Assembly (NCBI GenBank): GCA_029210085.1
Contig: JARGPP010000013.1
Coordinates: 62,001 to 126,000, forward strand
Length of the DNA stretch: 64,000 nt
Source of the DNA: Legionellaceae bacterium
GTDB taxonomy: Bacteria; Pseudomonadota; Gammaproteobacteria; Legionellales; Legionellaceae
Direction: 5' to 3'
Shown: one piece after another, positions 36,267-45,579 of the stretch
How the letters are laid out: each line of letters starts with the position of its first letter
How positions within the stretch are numbered: the first letter of the stretch is position 1
Notes under the pieces: generated by a model
Seen by the model: only the letters and a program-made list of their open reading frames with translations
What the model was told of the DNA's origin: nothing
Databases searched by the model: none
Translations under genes and position numbers: made by a program

Positions 36267-37745
36267 TTATTTTTTAAATGGATAATCATTCGTACTGCTA
36301 TCTAGTTTTTGCACCTCACCTAGTTTTTCTTTCATCGAATAACCATCATTAGATGATAATACTCCCGTAGATTGCTCAAATTTTTTTCCTTGATTCAACG
36401 CTTTTGCGCCATTGGCCCGTAACAATAAAATGATTTCATTATTATCAGGTAAGCTTAGTGCCATTGTGAGCGGATTACTCTGTTGCCCTGCCCATGTTTG
36501 ATTTACATCCGCACCATATTTTAAAAGTAATTTAATCGCATCTATATTCCTATATGCAACAGCTAACATCAGTGGGGACTCATTGTTTAATATTTGGTTT
36601 ACCAGTATATTTTCTTTTGTATGAGTAAATAATAATTCCAATATTGAAATAGGAAGAGCACTTTTACCTTTCATCATAATAGCCAATGTTAATGCAGAAA
36701 ATATGTTTTTTCTCCCTGTTTGATTGTTAACTATGGCTGTTGCTATATTCGGATCAGCACCATTCTGTAATAGTAATATGATACAATTAACATGCCTTAG
36801 CCCATTATCATTTTCAGAAGAAAACTGGCGTACAGCCAAATTTAGAAGGGTCTCATTCTGAACTTCATATTCAGTATTTGTAAGATTTATCGTTCTATTA
36901 GGTAGTATACCGTGTTGTAAATCATAACTTAATCGATACAAATCACCTTCTAATACATGAAAATAAGGCGCTGGGTAAATTGTTTTTTTTCCAGTAACAT
37001 GCGAGTTATAATATTCTTTGAAAACGCCCATCTTGGGAACATAGACATCAGGAGATAAATCATGAGATATGTCCCATGTTGCAAATTGAGCTTCTTCACA
37101 AGCTTTTAATGCACTCAATGCTAAATACCGACGAGTATACGGTTCATCTTTCAATATTTTAAGATAAGTACGTAAACATTTTTTAGCTTGCGTTAAATCA
37201 TTTTCTGGCGAATATTGCATCCAAACTTCAGGAGCATCGCGAGTAACCCCATCCTCATTTATTTTCAAAAGAGGGTACATAAATTTTTCATATGCATCAA
37301 ATGCTACGGGTTCATCCGAGCATGCTTGTATATTCGTATCAAGCACATAACCCCCTCTTGCTGCCAGTATGAACGTAAACAATAAATCTTTCATACGGAC
37401 ATAGTCTGAAGTTTTAGAGCCTGAATTATTAAGAATGTTATGTGTGTAATATTTTAAAACAGAATCTGCCTCATTATGAAGCTCATCATTATGATCACGC
37501 ACACATCGAATTAAATTACGATCAATAGATACAACTTGAATATCTAGTCTTTGGTTAAAAAAATAAGCTTGATAATCAGAAACATACTGTTCTTGACACC
37601 AAAATAAGATTGGATTAGATGGAAGTCCATCAGCAGAAAATTTTTTAAAATTCATTGCAAGCGATTCTGGCCCACAAACATCTTGTCCCCCGTCATTAAA
37701 CATTGGTGGACCAACCCAGGCATAATTTAACGTAGGTTTAAGCAT
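36267..37745 (-). CDS. Ankyrin-repeat protein with sugar-transferase-like N-terminus, effector candidate
   Basis: Residues 1-290 resemble the glycosyltransferase DXD-sugar family: LNYAWVGPP at the start, NPILFWCQEQY, then SDYVRMKDLLFTFILAARGGYVLDTN (114-138), the hallmark R-x-D-L...GG-x-Y-x-D. The expected second Asp of DXD is Asn (DTN, 136-138). Residues about 295-450 carry four or so ankyrin repeats (ETLLNLAVRQ, ILLLQNGADPN, SPLMLAVAYRNIDAIKLLLKYGADVNQ, PLTMALSLPDNNEIILLLRANGA). No signal peptide. Ankyrin fusions are typical of intracellular bacterial effectors; the role is inferred. The same composition occurs in Legionella and Coxiella. Confidence 0.65.
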   Translation of the reverse strand: MLKPTLNYAWVGPPMFNDGGQDVCGPESLAMNFKKFSADGLPSNPILFWCQEQYVSDYQAYFFNQRLDIQVVSIDRNLIRCVRDHNDELHNEADSVLKYYTHNILNNSGSKTSDYVRMKDLLFTFILAARGGYVLDTNIQACSDEPVAFDAYEKFMYPLLKINEDGVTRDAPEVWMQYSPENDLTQAKKCLRTYLKILKDEPYTRRYLALSALKACEEAQFATWDISHDLSPDVYVPKMGVFKEYYNSHVTGKKTIYPAPYFHVLEGDLYRLSYDLQHGILPNRTINLTNTEYEVQNETLLNLAVRQFSSENDNGLRHVNCIILLLQNGADPNIATAIVNNQTGRKNIFSALTLAIMMKGKSALPISILELLFTHTKENILVNQILNNESPLMLAVAYRNIDAIKLLLKYGADVNQTWAGQQSNPLTMALSLPDNNEIILLLRANGAKALNQGKKFEQSTGVLSSNDGYSMKEKLGEVQKLDSSTNDYPFKK

Positions 37746-37865
37746 AATAAATACTTGATAATAGTATATATATTATACTAATAATAGGCCTTAAAAAATA
37801 TAATACAAATACAAAACATGCAATCTATACAGCAACAAGACGCTTTCCAACTCCATCAACAGCCC

Positions 37866-39143
37866 CTAGTGCTTATTCGGTGTAAGACAATTAAAATCAA
37901 CAACGGACTTACAAAATGTTTCTTTAATTAAAAGAAAAGACATCACGAGTGCAATCACTGATACAACAATGAGTAATGAAAATGCTTCATAATAATTACT
38001 TAGTCCAAAATCAGGCTTACTTTTAGCTTTATCAATAATAAAGGCAATAGTTGGTGCATTAGTCGCTATTAGTATCATAACCATAAAATTATTTAACGCG
38101 AGGCCGATAGGTACAAATTGCTTTTTAAACTGCTCTGCTATGGTTGCAAAACCAACACTTTGCCCGCTGGCTGAAAAACCTAACAGAAAAAATCCCATCA
38201 TTAATAAATATTTATTTTCCGAAAATATTACCATTAATATTGAAACTACACTGAATACACCAGCAGCCATCAATACACCTTTACGACGCTTAAAATAATC
38301 CGATAAAAAACCTAATAATGGACATCCAATGGCATAGCCAACCCATGCAAGCGTAATCATATAAGAAGAAAAACTTTCACTAAAACCTTTCAATCCTAAA
38401 AAAATACGCCCCTCATTTTCAGATAAATATTCAATGGCAAAATAGACAGACCCTGAAAATAAAGCAATATACCAAGCTTGCGAGCGTGAAAATAATTTTA
38501 ATAGTGTCACTCTGATACTTTCTGGACGTTTAAGAATGACATACTTTTCTGCACGCTCCTGGCTATTTTCAACAAAGAAAATGATCAGTACCACAAGCCC
38601 TAACCCAATCATACCTAATGCATTAAAAATGACGTGCCAAGAAATATGTGCTGACGCAACCAAATCTTCTAAAGGACCAGCACTAAACATGGGACCCATT
38701 GTGCCAAAAAACTGAGATAGGCCAATAAAAAGTGCATTATGGCGATGTGGCATCCACTCATGAACAGAAACCAATAAACACAAAAAACCCACCGAAGCAC
38801 CAATACCCATCAGCATCCGAGCCACAACAGCAAGATAATAAGTATTTGAATAAGCAAAGGCAACGCATGAAAACGCACTGATTGTCGCTCCCAACAATAA
38901 TACTTTTTTAAGCCCTATATTATCAATCAACAGCCCCACTGGTATTTGCATCACACCATACATTACTGAAAAAAGCGTTGTGCTCAGTAAGGAATATTGA
39001 AAAGATGATAAGTGCAAATCATGCATCAACGGATGTTGGAATGTCCCAAGAGATGCGCGCAAAAAAAACTCATACAAAAAGAACAGTACGCAAACGCCCC
39101 AAACAACAAACCCTTTTGTGCTAAATTGTGTTTCTTTTAACAT
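37866..39143 (-). CDS. MFS transporter
   Basis: Twelve-helix major-facilitator protein, 425 residues. First half: FFLYEFFLRASLGTF in helix 1, PVGLLIDNIGLKKVLLLG as motif A between helices 2 and 3, and RMLMGIGASVGFLCLLV in helix 4; second-half motif A is GFLSDYFKRRKGVLMAAG. Related to the large set of MFS carriers in Legionella and Coxiella, several of which import nutrients, but nothing shows the substrate. Divides the ankyrin gene from the aspartoacylase-like gene, both on the same strand; it starts 14 bases after the latter's stop, so the two are likely cotranscribed. Confidence 0.85.
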   Translation of the reverse strand: MLKETQFSTKGFVVWGVCVLFFLYEFFLRASLGTFQHPLMHDLHLSSFQYSLLSTTLFSVMYGVMQIPVGLLIDNIGLKKVLLLGATISAFSCVAFAYSNTYYLAVVARMLMGIGASVGFLCLLVSVHEWMPHRHNALFIGLSQFFGTMGPMFSAGPLEDLVASAHISWHVIFNALGMIGLGLVVLIIFFVENSQERAEKYVILKRPESIRVTLLKLFSRSQAWYIALFSGSVYFAIEYLSENEGRIFLGLKGFSESFSSYMITLAWVGYAIGCPLLGFLSDYFKRRKGVLMAAGVFSVVSILMVIFSENKYLLMMGFFLLGFSASGQSVGFATIAEQFKKQFVPIGLALNNFMVMILIATNAPTIAFIIDKAKSKPDFGLSNYYEAFSLLIVVSVIALVMSFLLIKETFCKSVVDFNCLTPNKH

Positions 39144-39156
39144 AGTGAATTAAATA

Positions 39157-40176
39157 TTAGTTAATATAGCTGTCTGGTTGTTTTTGATCCCACGCTTCAA
39201 TCACACTCTCTGCTTTTTCATGATCTAAAAACGACGCCATTTTAAACACGGATAATCCTTCATGAATTAAAGGAGTTGTATTAATTCCAACAACAATTGC
39301 CTCCTGAAGGGCTTTTACAGGTTCAAGCACTTCTGCGCCAAAGGGATCCATAATGGTGCCCAGCAATTCATTTTTTTTAACGGTTTGTCCTAAAGTGACC
39401 TCAGCCCTTAAAATTCCGCCCTTATGTGCAACAATCCATGCTTCATCGCGTGAAAAAATAGGACTAATTTCCTTAATAGGCGACTTATCAAGCATATCCA
39501 GCGAGCGCATGACATTTTTAATGCCTTCTACACCGAGTACAATCGCATTTTCATCAAAACGCATGGCTTCTCCTCCTTGATAAACCAACAAGGGAATCTG
39601 CAATTCTTCCATTGTTTTTCGAAGGTTATTACCTTCTATATCAACATTTGTGACCACGGGTGATTGAAATGCTTTCGCTAAATCACGTGCCTGCCGCTGC
39701 TCAAAATTACAATACACTTGTGGCAGAATATTATGGTTCATACCACCGGTTTGTAATTCAATGCAATAATCAGCCTTTGTAAAAATTTCTTGTGTGAGTA
39801 TCTGCGCGATTCGTTCCCCAAATGTGCCATTCTCATCACCTGGAAAACAATCCGCTAAATTATTACCAATGGGTAGCATCGATGGATAATGTGTAAGTCC
39901 ATAAACATTCACCACCGGAATTGCAATGATTGTCCCTTTGATCTTATCAGGCGTAATCATCTTTGTAATACGATTAACAATATCTAGACCATTTAATTCA
40001 ATCCCTTTAAGGGTTGAAAACAATAATAAACAAGGACCTTTTTGTTTACTATGAATAACTTTAATGGGCATATACAAAGGTGAGCACGAATGTTGCTCAG
40101 GAAGTGGAAGTGCTAAATTAGCAACTTCGCCAGGATGAATTGTGGTATCACAAATTTTAATGGTTGAGTTTGTCAT
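39157..40176 (-). CDS. Aspartoacylase/succinylglutamate-desuccinylase-family protein with altered zinc site
   Basis: Overall the AstE/AspA (M14-type) fold is clear: GPCLLLFSTLKGIELNGLDIV, IAIPVVNVYGL, LADCFPGDENGTFGERIA, ADYCIELQTGG and the C-terminal biotinyl-lipoyl-like beta domain (VAHKGGILRAEVTLGQTVKKNELLGTIMDPFG). In active members the zinc ligands are His and Glu of HGxE (here LKGIE, residues 56-60, His replaced by Lys) and a His in DLH (here ELQ, 140-142). Both histidines are gone, so zinc hydrolysis is doubtful. 339 residues from the ATG at 40176; the frame extends 20 codons upstream. Same transcript as the MFS gene that follows. Confidence 0.7.
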   Translation of the reverse strand: MTNSTIKICDTTIHPGEVANLALPLPEQHSCSPLYMPIKVIHSKQKGPCLLLFSTLKGIELNGLDIVNRITKMITPDKIKGTIIAIPVVNVYGLTHYPSMLPIGNNLADCFPGDENGTFGERIAQILTQEIFTKADYCIELQTGGMNHNILPQVYCNFEQRQARDLAKAFQSPVVTNVDIEGNNLRKTMEELQIPLLVYQGGEAMRFDENAIVLGVEGIKNVMRSLDMLDKSPIKEISPIFSRDEAWIVAHKGGILRAEVTLGQTVKKNELLGTIMDPFGAEVLEPVKALQEAIVVGINTTPLIHEGLSVFKMASFLDHEKAESVIEAWDQKQPDSYIN

Positions 40177-40277
40177 GAAGTCCGTAAAATTATTAACAGC
40201 GAGTATTATAACACTTTCATAATAAGATAACAGCAACTAAACTGTAACTATAAACCAAATGATACGAGGACAATATT

Positions 40278-40793
40278 ATGTCTGACAACCCATCTGAACA
40301 AGCAAAAAAAAACCGGGCAAGCCGGCAATCCTTACAAGATGCCCTGAATAAAACTTACAATGCTGAAGAAGAAAACAGAAAATTAAAAGATACCGAATCA
40401 CCCACAGAAGTACAAGACTCCTCGATAAAAGCTAAAATGAAAGCAGATAGCGAGGAAGCTTTGACGGCCTCAATCAAAGCATACAATGCACTTTTTATGA
40501 ATCAAGACGGCTCATATAAAACAGGATATGCAAAACCAGAGGTCGACGAGAATGGTAACACCACACTCACTTTCCCAACAGAAAAAGACGCTGTGAACTT
40601 TTTTGTCGATAGAGCTGAAGCACGTGAACAATTTGGAGTATATGACGCTTCTGAGCCTGATAAGCTTATTGCCTTTTCCAATGGAGATGGGCACCTACGC
40701 CGCCCTCCAAAACCAGATGGTGCAATTATCGAAAAAGGTGATCTTTTTGAAAAACCTCAACAACAATCCATTGAAATAAATCCTGGCCTTTGA
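40278..40793 (+). CDS. Hypothetical protein, 171 aa, effector-like
   Basis: No enzyme family recognised. Charged, Lys/Glu-rich N-terminus (about 60 residues, probably disordered or coiled), then a compact segment TLTFPTEKDAVNFFVDRAEAREQFGVYDAS and IAFSNGDGHL, a pattern recalled from Legionella effector-like proteins (FPT-x-x-A-x-x-FF ... SNGDG). GAGGA lies 7 nt before the ATG. Alone on the plus strand in a minus-strand block, convergent with the HAD-like pair. Confidence 0.65.
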   Translation: MSDNPSEQAKKNRASRQSLQDALNKTYNAEEENRKLKDTESPTEVQDSSIKAKMKADSEEALTASIKAYNALFMNQDGSYKTGYAKPEVDENGNTTLTFPTEKDAVNFFVDRAEAREQFGVYDASEPDKLIAFSNGDGHLRRPPKPDGAIIEKGDLFEKPQQQSIEINPGL

Positions 40794-40802
40794 CACAAAA
40801 CT

Positions 40803-41969
40803 TTAAGTGTTTTTGCTCATCTGCATGGCATCTAGTCCACAAGACACATCTGCGGACACCTGTTCAATACCATCCAAATTAGCCTGAACGTCACTTGATA
40901 AGTCACTGGTTAATGGTGTAAAAATCATTTTTCCTAATGAAGGCGCTAATTTTTGAGCAAGATACTTAGCCTTTCTCCTTTCCATCATTAACGCTGCTGA
41001 CTTAGGGTCTGTTCGTAAAAAATAAATTAAATCTTCAAGCTGCAATGATTGTATTGCTTGAATACCAAGGGGTATTCTGTTGCCTCCATCTTCTGTTGAG
41101 AAAAAATCAATATACGCTCCTATCTTTTTAAGAGTTTGTTTATACGCATAATCAATGCCTAACGAAGCATCATTTCCTTGGATAGGCTCATACCAATTAA
41201 AAACGCCACTCCCTTTTTCATATTGACACAAAACCAGTACCGAATTAGAAGGCAATAGATAAGCATGCTGAGAAAAAAAAGCATGAACAGCATTTAAAAT
41301 ATCAAACCTATCATCATAAGCTGTAACACGCGCTGTGCCATTTGGATTACACACTGAAGAGCGGTGTACTTTTGCATAAGTGATGGTAATTTTTGACTCA
41401 TCAAAAAACCAATCGCTATGTTCTCCTTCATACTCTGGTGTAATTGCTCTTTCATATGAAGTTCCACCCGGTAAATTGTCTTGTACATCTGCCAGCAAAA
41501 ACATATCTTTACATGCATCTAAATACTGGCCAATATGATCGAAAATAGGAAAAGAAGAGGTAGAGTCGTTATATGCTGTATTAAAATCATCCGTATTTTT
41601 AGATTGTCGCGCTGAAAAACTACTTACACAACGCCTATCAGTAGGCAAACCTGCTGTTTCGGCATGTATAATGTTTCGAACATCTTTCCAAAACAATGCT
41701 TCATCAGCCTCAATTAATGCTTGAGGCGTGCTCTTATCACCAACATAAGTTCCAATACAATTATCAAAGTCAAATGCATGTTCAGAGCTATTTTCTCCCA
41801 CACGCCATACAACATTTTCCAACAAATCATCCATAACACTTTCAACTTCTAATGCAATTGCTTCCTCTGCACTTGACGCGGCTTCTTCGCCTGCATCAAT
41901 ACTTTCTTCTATAGCACTCACCGAACCATCGACAAGCCTGCTTACATCTATAAGGTCAACATCTGACAT
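40803..41969 (-). CDS. HAD-like hypothetical protein A of a tandem pair
   Basis: 388 residues, paralogous to the next gene. After an acidic, Ala/Glu-rich N-terminus (about 60 residues) comes FDFDNCIG (67-70 = DFDN), a HAD motif I with DxD, then SSFSARQSKNTDDFN, FLLADVQ, and TAYDDRFDIL, matching HAD motif IV (DD..D). A lysine for motif III is plausible in ESKITITYAKVHR. Both copies share IHAETxGLP, SARQSK, PGGTSYxRA, CQYExGS and SLGIDxxYKxTL. No signal or membrane segment. A phosphatase/phosphotransferase-like fold is inferred; function unknown. Separated from copy B by about 110 bases on the same strand. Confidence 0.6.
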   Translation of the reverse strand: MSDVDLIDVSRLVDGSVSAIEESIDAGEEAASSAEEAIALEVESVMDDLLENVVWRVGENSSEHAFDFDNCIGTYVGDKSTPQALIEADEALFWKDVRNIIHAETAGLPTDRRCVSSFSARQSKNTDDFNTAYNDSTSSFPIFDHIGQYLDACKDMFLLADVQDNLPGGTSYERAITPEYEGEHSDWFFDESKITITYAKVHRSSVCNPNGTARVTAYDDRFDILNAVHAFFSQHAYLLPSNSVLVLCQYEKGSGVFNWYEPIQGNDASLGIDYAYKQTLKKIGAYIDFFSTEDGGNRIPLGIQAIQSLQLEDLIYFLRTDPKSAALMMERRKAKYLAQKLAPSLGKMIFTPLTSDLSSDVQANLDGIEQVSADVSCGLDAMQMSKNT

Positions 41970-42077
41970 ATTACTTACGCTTAAAACACAAAATATGTGC
42001 GAATTTTAAACTTCATTCATTAAGAAAATATTAAATAAAAGCTTCTCTAAATGGTCACATTTCATTTAAAATATCAT

Positions 42078-43085
42078 TCAAGCTTGTAAAGAATCACGTG
42101 TTTCATCAAACAGAGCATTTTCTTTTCGCTGTTTTTTTTCTTGTTCCTCTTTATTGACTTGTTCATCTGATACAAAAATCATACTTCCCAACATAGTGCC
42201 CGTTTTTCTTTTTTTACCTGCCTCACTATCAGTAGGCTTAGATGATTGTAAACTCAAAAGTAGTGCAGAGGCTTCCTCCACAAAATTTTCTTCGGTCACA
42301 GCAGGTGTTCTTAATTGGCGAATCACCGTAGCAGGATCAAGTGCATAAATATCAGATAATTTAAACAGAATCTGATTTTTTGCTTCAAATTCAATATGAA
42401 CACCCAATACTTCAAGCGTGTGTTTATAATCATTATCAATACCCAACGAATCATCTGTACCATAAATCGTCGGATAATAATTCAGCTCATGACTTCCTCG
42501 CTCATATTGGCATAAAGTGAGTTGCGCATGTTCTGGAAGTAAATCACGATGCTCAGTAAAAAAAAGATATAACGCATTTAAAATATCAGACCTATCATCA
42601 TATGCTGTTAATAATACTGTTGCATCCGGATTACCACTTGCAGCACGGTGTATTTTTCCATAAATTAAGCTTAATTTTGACTCATCAAAATACCAACCTT
42701 CATGCACACCTTGGTATGTTGGATCAACTGCCAATCGAAACGATGTGCCACAAGGTAAATCACCATGTACATCTGCTAACAAAAACTGATTACAGGTTAC
42801 ATCTAGATATTCCGCTGCCTGAACATATAAACCCAAAGAAAGCGTAGACTGATTCTTTTTTGCATTAAAATCATCACTATCTTTAGATTGACGCGCTGAA
42901 AAACTACTCAACTGTCTATTACCACGAGGCAACCCCTCCGTCTCGGCATGTATTTTTTTTTTCACATGCATCCAAAAATGGATTTCTTCCTCAATTAATT
43001 TTTCAGGTGTCTTTTTTTCTGACAAAAAATTTCCAACACAGTTATCATAATCTACTGTATGTTCTGAAATAACATTTCTTGGCAT
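42078..43085 (-). CDS. HAD-like hypothetical protein B of a tandem pair
   Basis: 335 residues, same family as the downstream copy. Motif I VDYDNCVG is right at the N-terminus (Asp12, Asp14), SSFSARQSKDSDDFN at 60-74, and TAYDDRSDIL at 160-169. It lacks the acidic N-terminal extension of copy A but has its own Lys/Glu-rich tail (EEQEKKQRKE). The two proteins are roughly collinear over about 220 residues with many identical blocks, so they arose by duplication and have diverged considerably. Follows dinB on the same strand by 69 bases. Confidence 0.6.
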   Translation of the reverse strand: MPRNVISEHTVDYDNCVGNFLSEKKTPEKLIEEEIHFWMHVKKKIHAETEGLPRGNRQLSSFSARQSKDSDDFNAKKNQSTLSLGLYVQAAEYLDVTCNQFLLADVHGDLPCGTSFRLAVDPTYQGVHEGWYFDESKLSLIYGKIHRAASGNPDATVLLTAYDDRSDILNALYLFFTEHRDLLPEHAQLTLCQYERGSHELNYYPTIYGTDDSLGIDNDYKHTLEVLGVHIEFEAKNQILFKLSDIYALDPATVIRQLRTPAVTEENFVEEASALLLSLQSSKPTDSEAGKKRKTGTMLGSMIFVSDEQVNKEEQEKKQRKENALFDETRDSLQA

Positions 43086-43154
43086 ATCTTTTATATCTCA
43101 TATCGCAATTAACCCTATAAAACACTATTTTAAGCCTATTTTGTTAAGAATATC

Positions 43155-44225
43155 TTAATCAATATGAGGCAGAGGCAACTGAATGTAAGGTTGATGATTA
43201 TCCTTTTCTTCTTCTAAACGCACACCTATACCCAGCAGTCTCACCGGGCGCAATTTCCTTTCCCACCCTTCTTGAATCAAACATTCTATCCAATCAATAT
43301 CTATACGATGAGCAAGTCGCTCTACCGTAGTTTGTTCAAAATTATCAAACTTCAATTTTACAAATAAATTATGAACATTTAAATTATCCCCTGCTCGTTT
43401 CATTCGAATATCAAGTCGCTCAAGTAAAGCAGGTATCTCATTTAAGCACTGCTCTAAATTTTTTAAATCCGTTACATAAGTTTCTTCAACACTAATTGAT
43501 TTTCGAATACGAACACTTTCAACCTCACGGTCGTCAACGCCACGTGATAAATCATATAAACGCTCTCCCATTGAACCAAATTGCTCAGCAAGCCTTATTT
43601 TCGAAAGTTTTTGTAATTCAGCACATGTTTGAATGCCTATTGTATTTAAGCGTGATTCCATCACAGGCCCTACACCTAATAACTTTCGAACTGGCAAATG
43701 ATGCATGAAATTTGTTATTTCTTCAGGTGTAATTAATTTTTGTCCGTTAGGCTTATTCCAATCACTCGCAATTTTAGCCAAACTTTTATTCGGTGCTATC
43801 CCTGCGCTTGCAGTCAATTGCCTTGCTTCATAAATACGTGCTCTGATTGCTTCTGCAATCCACGAAGCACTACCTGCATGATGCGTACTGCCAGTAACAT
43901 CCAAATATGCTTCATCTAATGACAAAGGCTCAACTTTATTAGAATATTCTGAAAAAATATCTCGAATCAATTGACTTTCTTCGCGATACACATCCATTCT
44001 GCCTGGCTGTATCACTAAGTCTGGACATAATTTTAATGCATACCCTGTTGCCATAGCAGAACGTACACCAAAACGCCGGGCATGATAATTACACGTCGCA
44101 ATCACCCCTCTTCTATCAGGCGATCCACCCACTGCAATCGGCTTATCCACAAGTTCTGGATAATCGCGCATCTCAATTGCAGCATAAAAACAATCCATGT
44201 CAATATGAATAATTTTTCGAATCAT
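43155..44225 (-). CDS. dinB: DNA polymerase IV
   Basis: Y-family translesion polymerase. IDMDCFYAAIEMRD supplies the first metal aspartates and the steric-gate Phe/Tyr, NYHARRFGVRSAM the finger block, SLDEAYLDVTG the second metal site, SAGIAPNKSLAKIASDWNKPNGQ the palm/thumb block, and a C-terminal little-finger domain. 356 residues (E. coli 351). The start overlaps nothing but lies 2 bases from the divergent M50 gene's first ATG, so both promoters would sit inside the neighbour. Confidence 0.96.
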   Translation of the reverse strand: MIRKIIHIDMDCFYAAIEMRDYPELVDKPIAVGGSPDRRGVIATCNYHARRFGVRSAMATGYALKLCPDLVIQPGRMDVYREESQLIRDIFSEYSNKVEPLSLDEAYLDVTGSTHHAGSASWIAEAIRARIYEARQLTASAGIAPNKSLAKIASDWNKPNGQKLITPEEITNFMHHLPVRKLLGVGPVMESRLNTIGIQTCAELQKLSKIRLAEQFGSMGERLYDLSRGVDDREVESVRIRKSISVEETYVTDLKNLEQCLNEIPALLERLDIRMKRAGDNLNVHNLFVKLKFDNFEQTTVERLAHRIDIDWIECLIQEGWERKLRPVRLLGIGVRLEEEKDNHQPYIQLPLPHID

Positions 44226-44227
44226 AT

Positions 44228-44920
44228 ATGATGAAGCTTATTATTGATAAAATAGGACTATACGTGTTATCAACCATTCAAACCATTGCCGTCTGGATTT
44301 TACCCGTTTTACTGGCCATTACCCTACATGAAGCAGCACATGCCTATGTAGCACATCGCTTAGGAGATAGCACTGCAAAAATGTTGGGTCGCTTAAGCCT
44401 TAATCCGATTAAGCACATTGATTTAATTGGCACAATTCTTGTGCCTATTTTAGTCGGTATTTTCAGCCAATTTCAATTTGTATTTGGTTGGGCTAAACCC
44501 GTCCCAATTAACTACAACCAACTTCGTAACCCTCGCCGTGATATGGCCTTGGTTGCCGCAGCAGGACCTATTTCTAACCTTGCAATGGCATTATTCTGGG
44601 CAAGTTTACTCAAAGTAGGCTTAATGCTCGACCCAAGAACCTCGATGGTTGGCCTCTTTTTAGCTCTTTCAGGACAAGCAGGCATTTTAATTAACTTGAT
44701 TTTAGCGTTTTTAAATTTAATTCCAATTCCACCACTGGATGGCAGCCGTGTTTTAGTACGTTTTCTACCGCCTCACCTTGCAACGCAATATCTCAAAATT
44801 GAACCTTTTGGATTTATTATTATATTAGCGTTGCTTGCAACCAATATTTTAAACTTAATTTTAAATCCACCTATTGTGGGATCAATACACTTACTTAATC
44901 TCTTGTTTAATCTTGCTTAA
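44228..44920 (+). CDS. Site-2-protease-like membrane metalloprotease (M50)
   Basis: Intramembrane zinc protease: HEAAH in TLHEAAHAYVAHRLGD is the catalytic HExxH, and NLIPIPPLDGSRV is the second metal motif; five to six hydrophobic segments surround them, with GWAKPVPINYNQLRNPRRD between. 230 residues, like the YwhC/SREBP-type 'site-2 protease family' proteins of gammaproteobacteria, whose substrates are mostly unknown. Two ATGs open at 44228 without an RBS; a GTG at 44264 with AGGA 6 nt upstream is a credible alternative start (218 residues). Ends facing dps. Confidence 0.88.
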   Translation: MMKLIIDKIGLYVLSTIQTIAVWILPVLLAITLHEAAHAYVAHRLGDSTAKMLGRLSLNPIKHIDLIGTILVPILVGIFSQFQFVFGWAKPVPINYNQLRNPRRDMALVAAAGPISNLAMALFWASLLKVGLMLDPRTSMVGLFLALSGQAGILINLILAFLNLIPIPPLDGSRVLVRFLPPHLATQYLKIEPFGFIIILALLATNILNLILNPPIVGSIHLLNLLFNLA

Positions 44921-44928
44921 TATCGCCT

Positions 44929-44973
44929 AAATGCCTATGAGTCTTGGATTATATCTAAGACGCATAGGCATTT
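44929..44973. terminator. Bidirectional terminator-like hairpin between the M50 gene and dps
   Basis: AAATGCCTATG (44929-44939) pairs with CATAGGCATTT (44963-44973), with an inner TCTT/AAGA. Located between two convergent stops; U-runs are short. Confidence 0.6.
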
Positions 44974-44978
44974 GATTG

Positions 44979-45419
44979 CTATCTTTCTCGAGAAGCACGT
45001 AACATCCAAGCTGCTTTTTCATGCGCACTCACCCGATCACTTAATAAATTAGCAGCACCCTCATCATGAGCGTCTTCAGCTAACTTTAAGGCACGATTCA
45101 AATCTTTAACCAAAGTCGCATGATCTTCAGCTAACTCACTTACCATTTTGTTAGCACTCACACTTGAATCACCATCTTTAATTGTTTTCAGTCGTTCAAA
45201 ATCTTTAAACGTAGCAGGTGCTGGATGATCCATAATACGAATTTGCTCAGCCACAGCATCTACTGCATCAGCAAGCTCTATATAATGTTCTTCAAATAAT
45301 TGGTGTAAAGCTTTAAATTGAGGGCCTGTCACATGCCAATGATAATTTTGTGTTTTCAAATAAATTGCATATGTATCAGCTAAAAGCACTTTGAGTTCAG
45401 AAATTAAATCTTCGCGCAT
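44979..45419 (-). CDS. dps: Dps-family ferritin-like DNA-protection protein
   Basis: Oxidises and stores iron and protects DNA under starvation and peroxide. Four-helix ferritin-like protein of 146 residues; ferroxidase residues are visible in NYHWHVTGPQFKALHQLFEEHYIELADAVDAVAEQIR. C-terminal AHEKAAWMLRASRER is typical of the bacterial Dps/MrgA group. GAGAGGA about 8 nt upstream of the ATG. Monocistronic in appearance: a hairpin follows it and nearly 290 bases without a gene precede it. Confidence 0.93.
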   Translation of the reverse strand: MREDLISELKVLLADTYAIYLKTQNYHWHVTGPQFKALHQLFEEHYIELADAVDAVAEQIRIMDHPAPATFKDFERLKTIKDGDSSVSANKMVSELAEDHATLVKDLNRALKLAEDAHDEGAANLLSDRVSAHEKAAWMLRASRER

Positions 45420-45579
45420 AATAAAAATCCTCTCAACGTTATATTAATTTAATCATAGCTTAATATGGTTATTTTTAATAATTTGTATTAGGGGCTGTTG
45501 ACAATTCCCCCCGGCACGTAGGCCTAAGCGATCTCCAGAAAATTTACTCATAAGCCGCAGACTCCAATTTATGTTAAAT

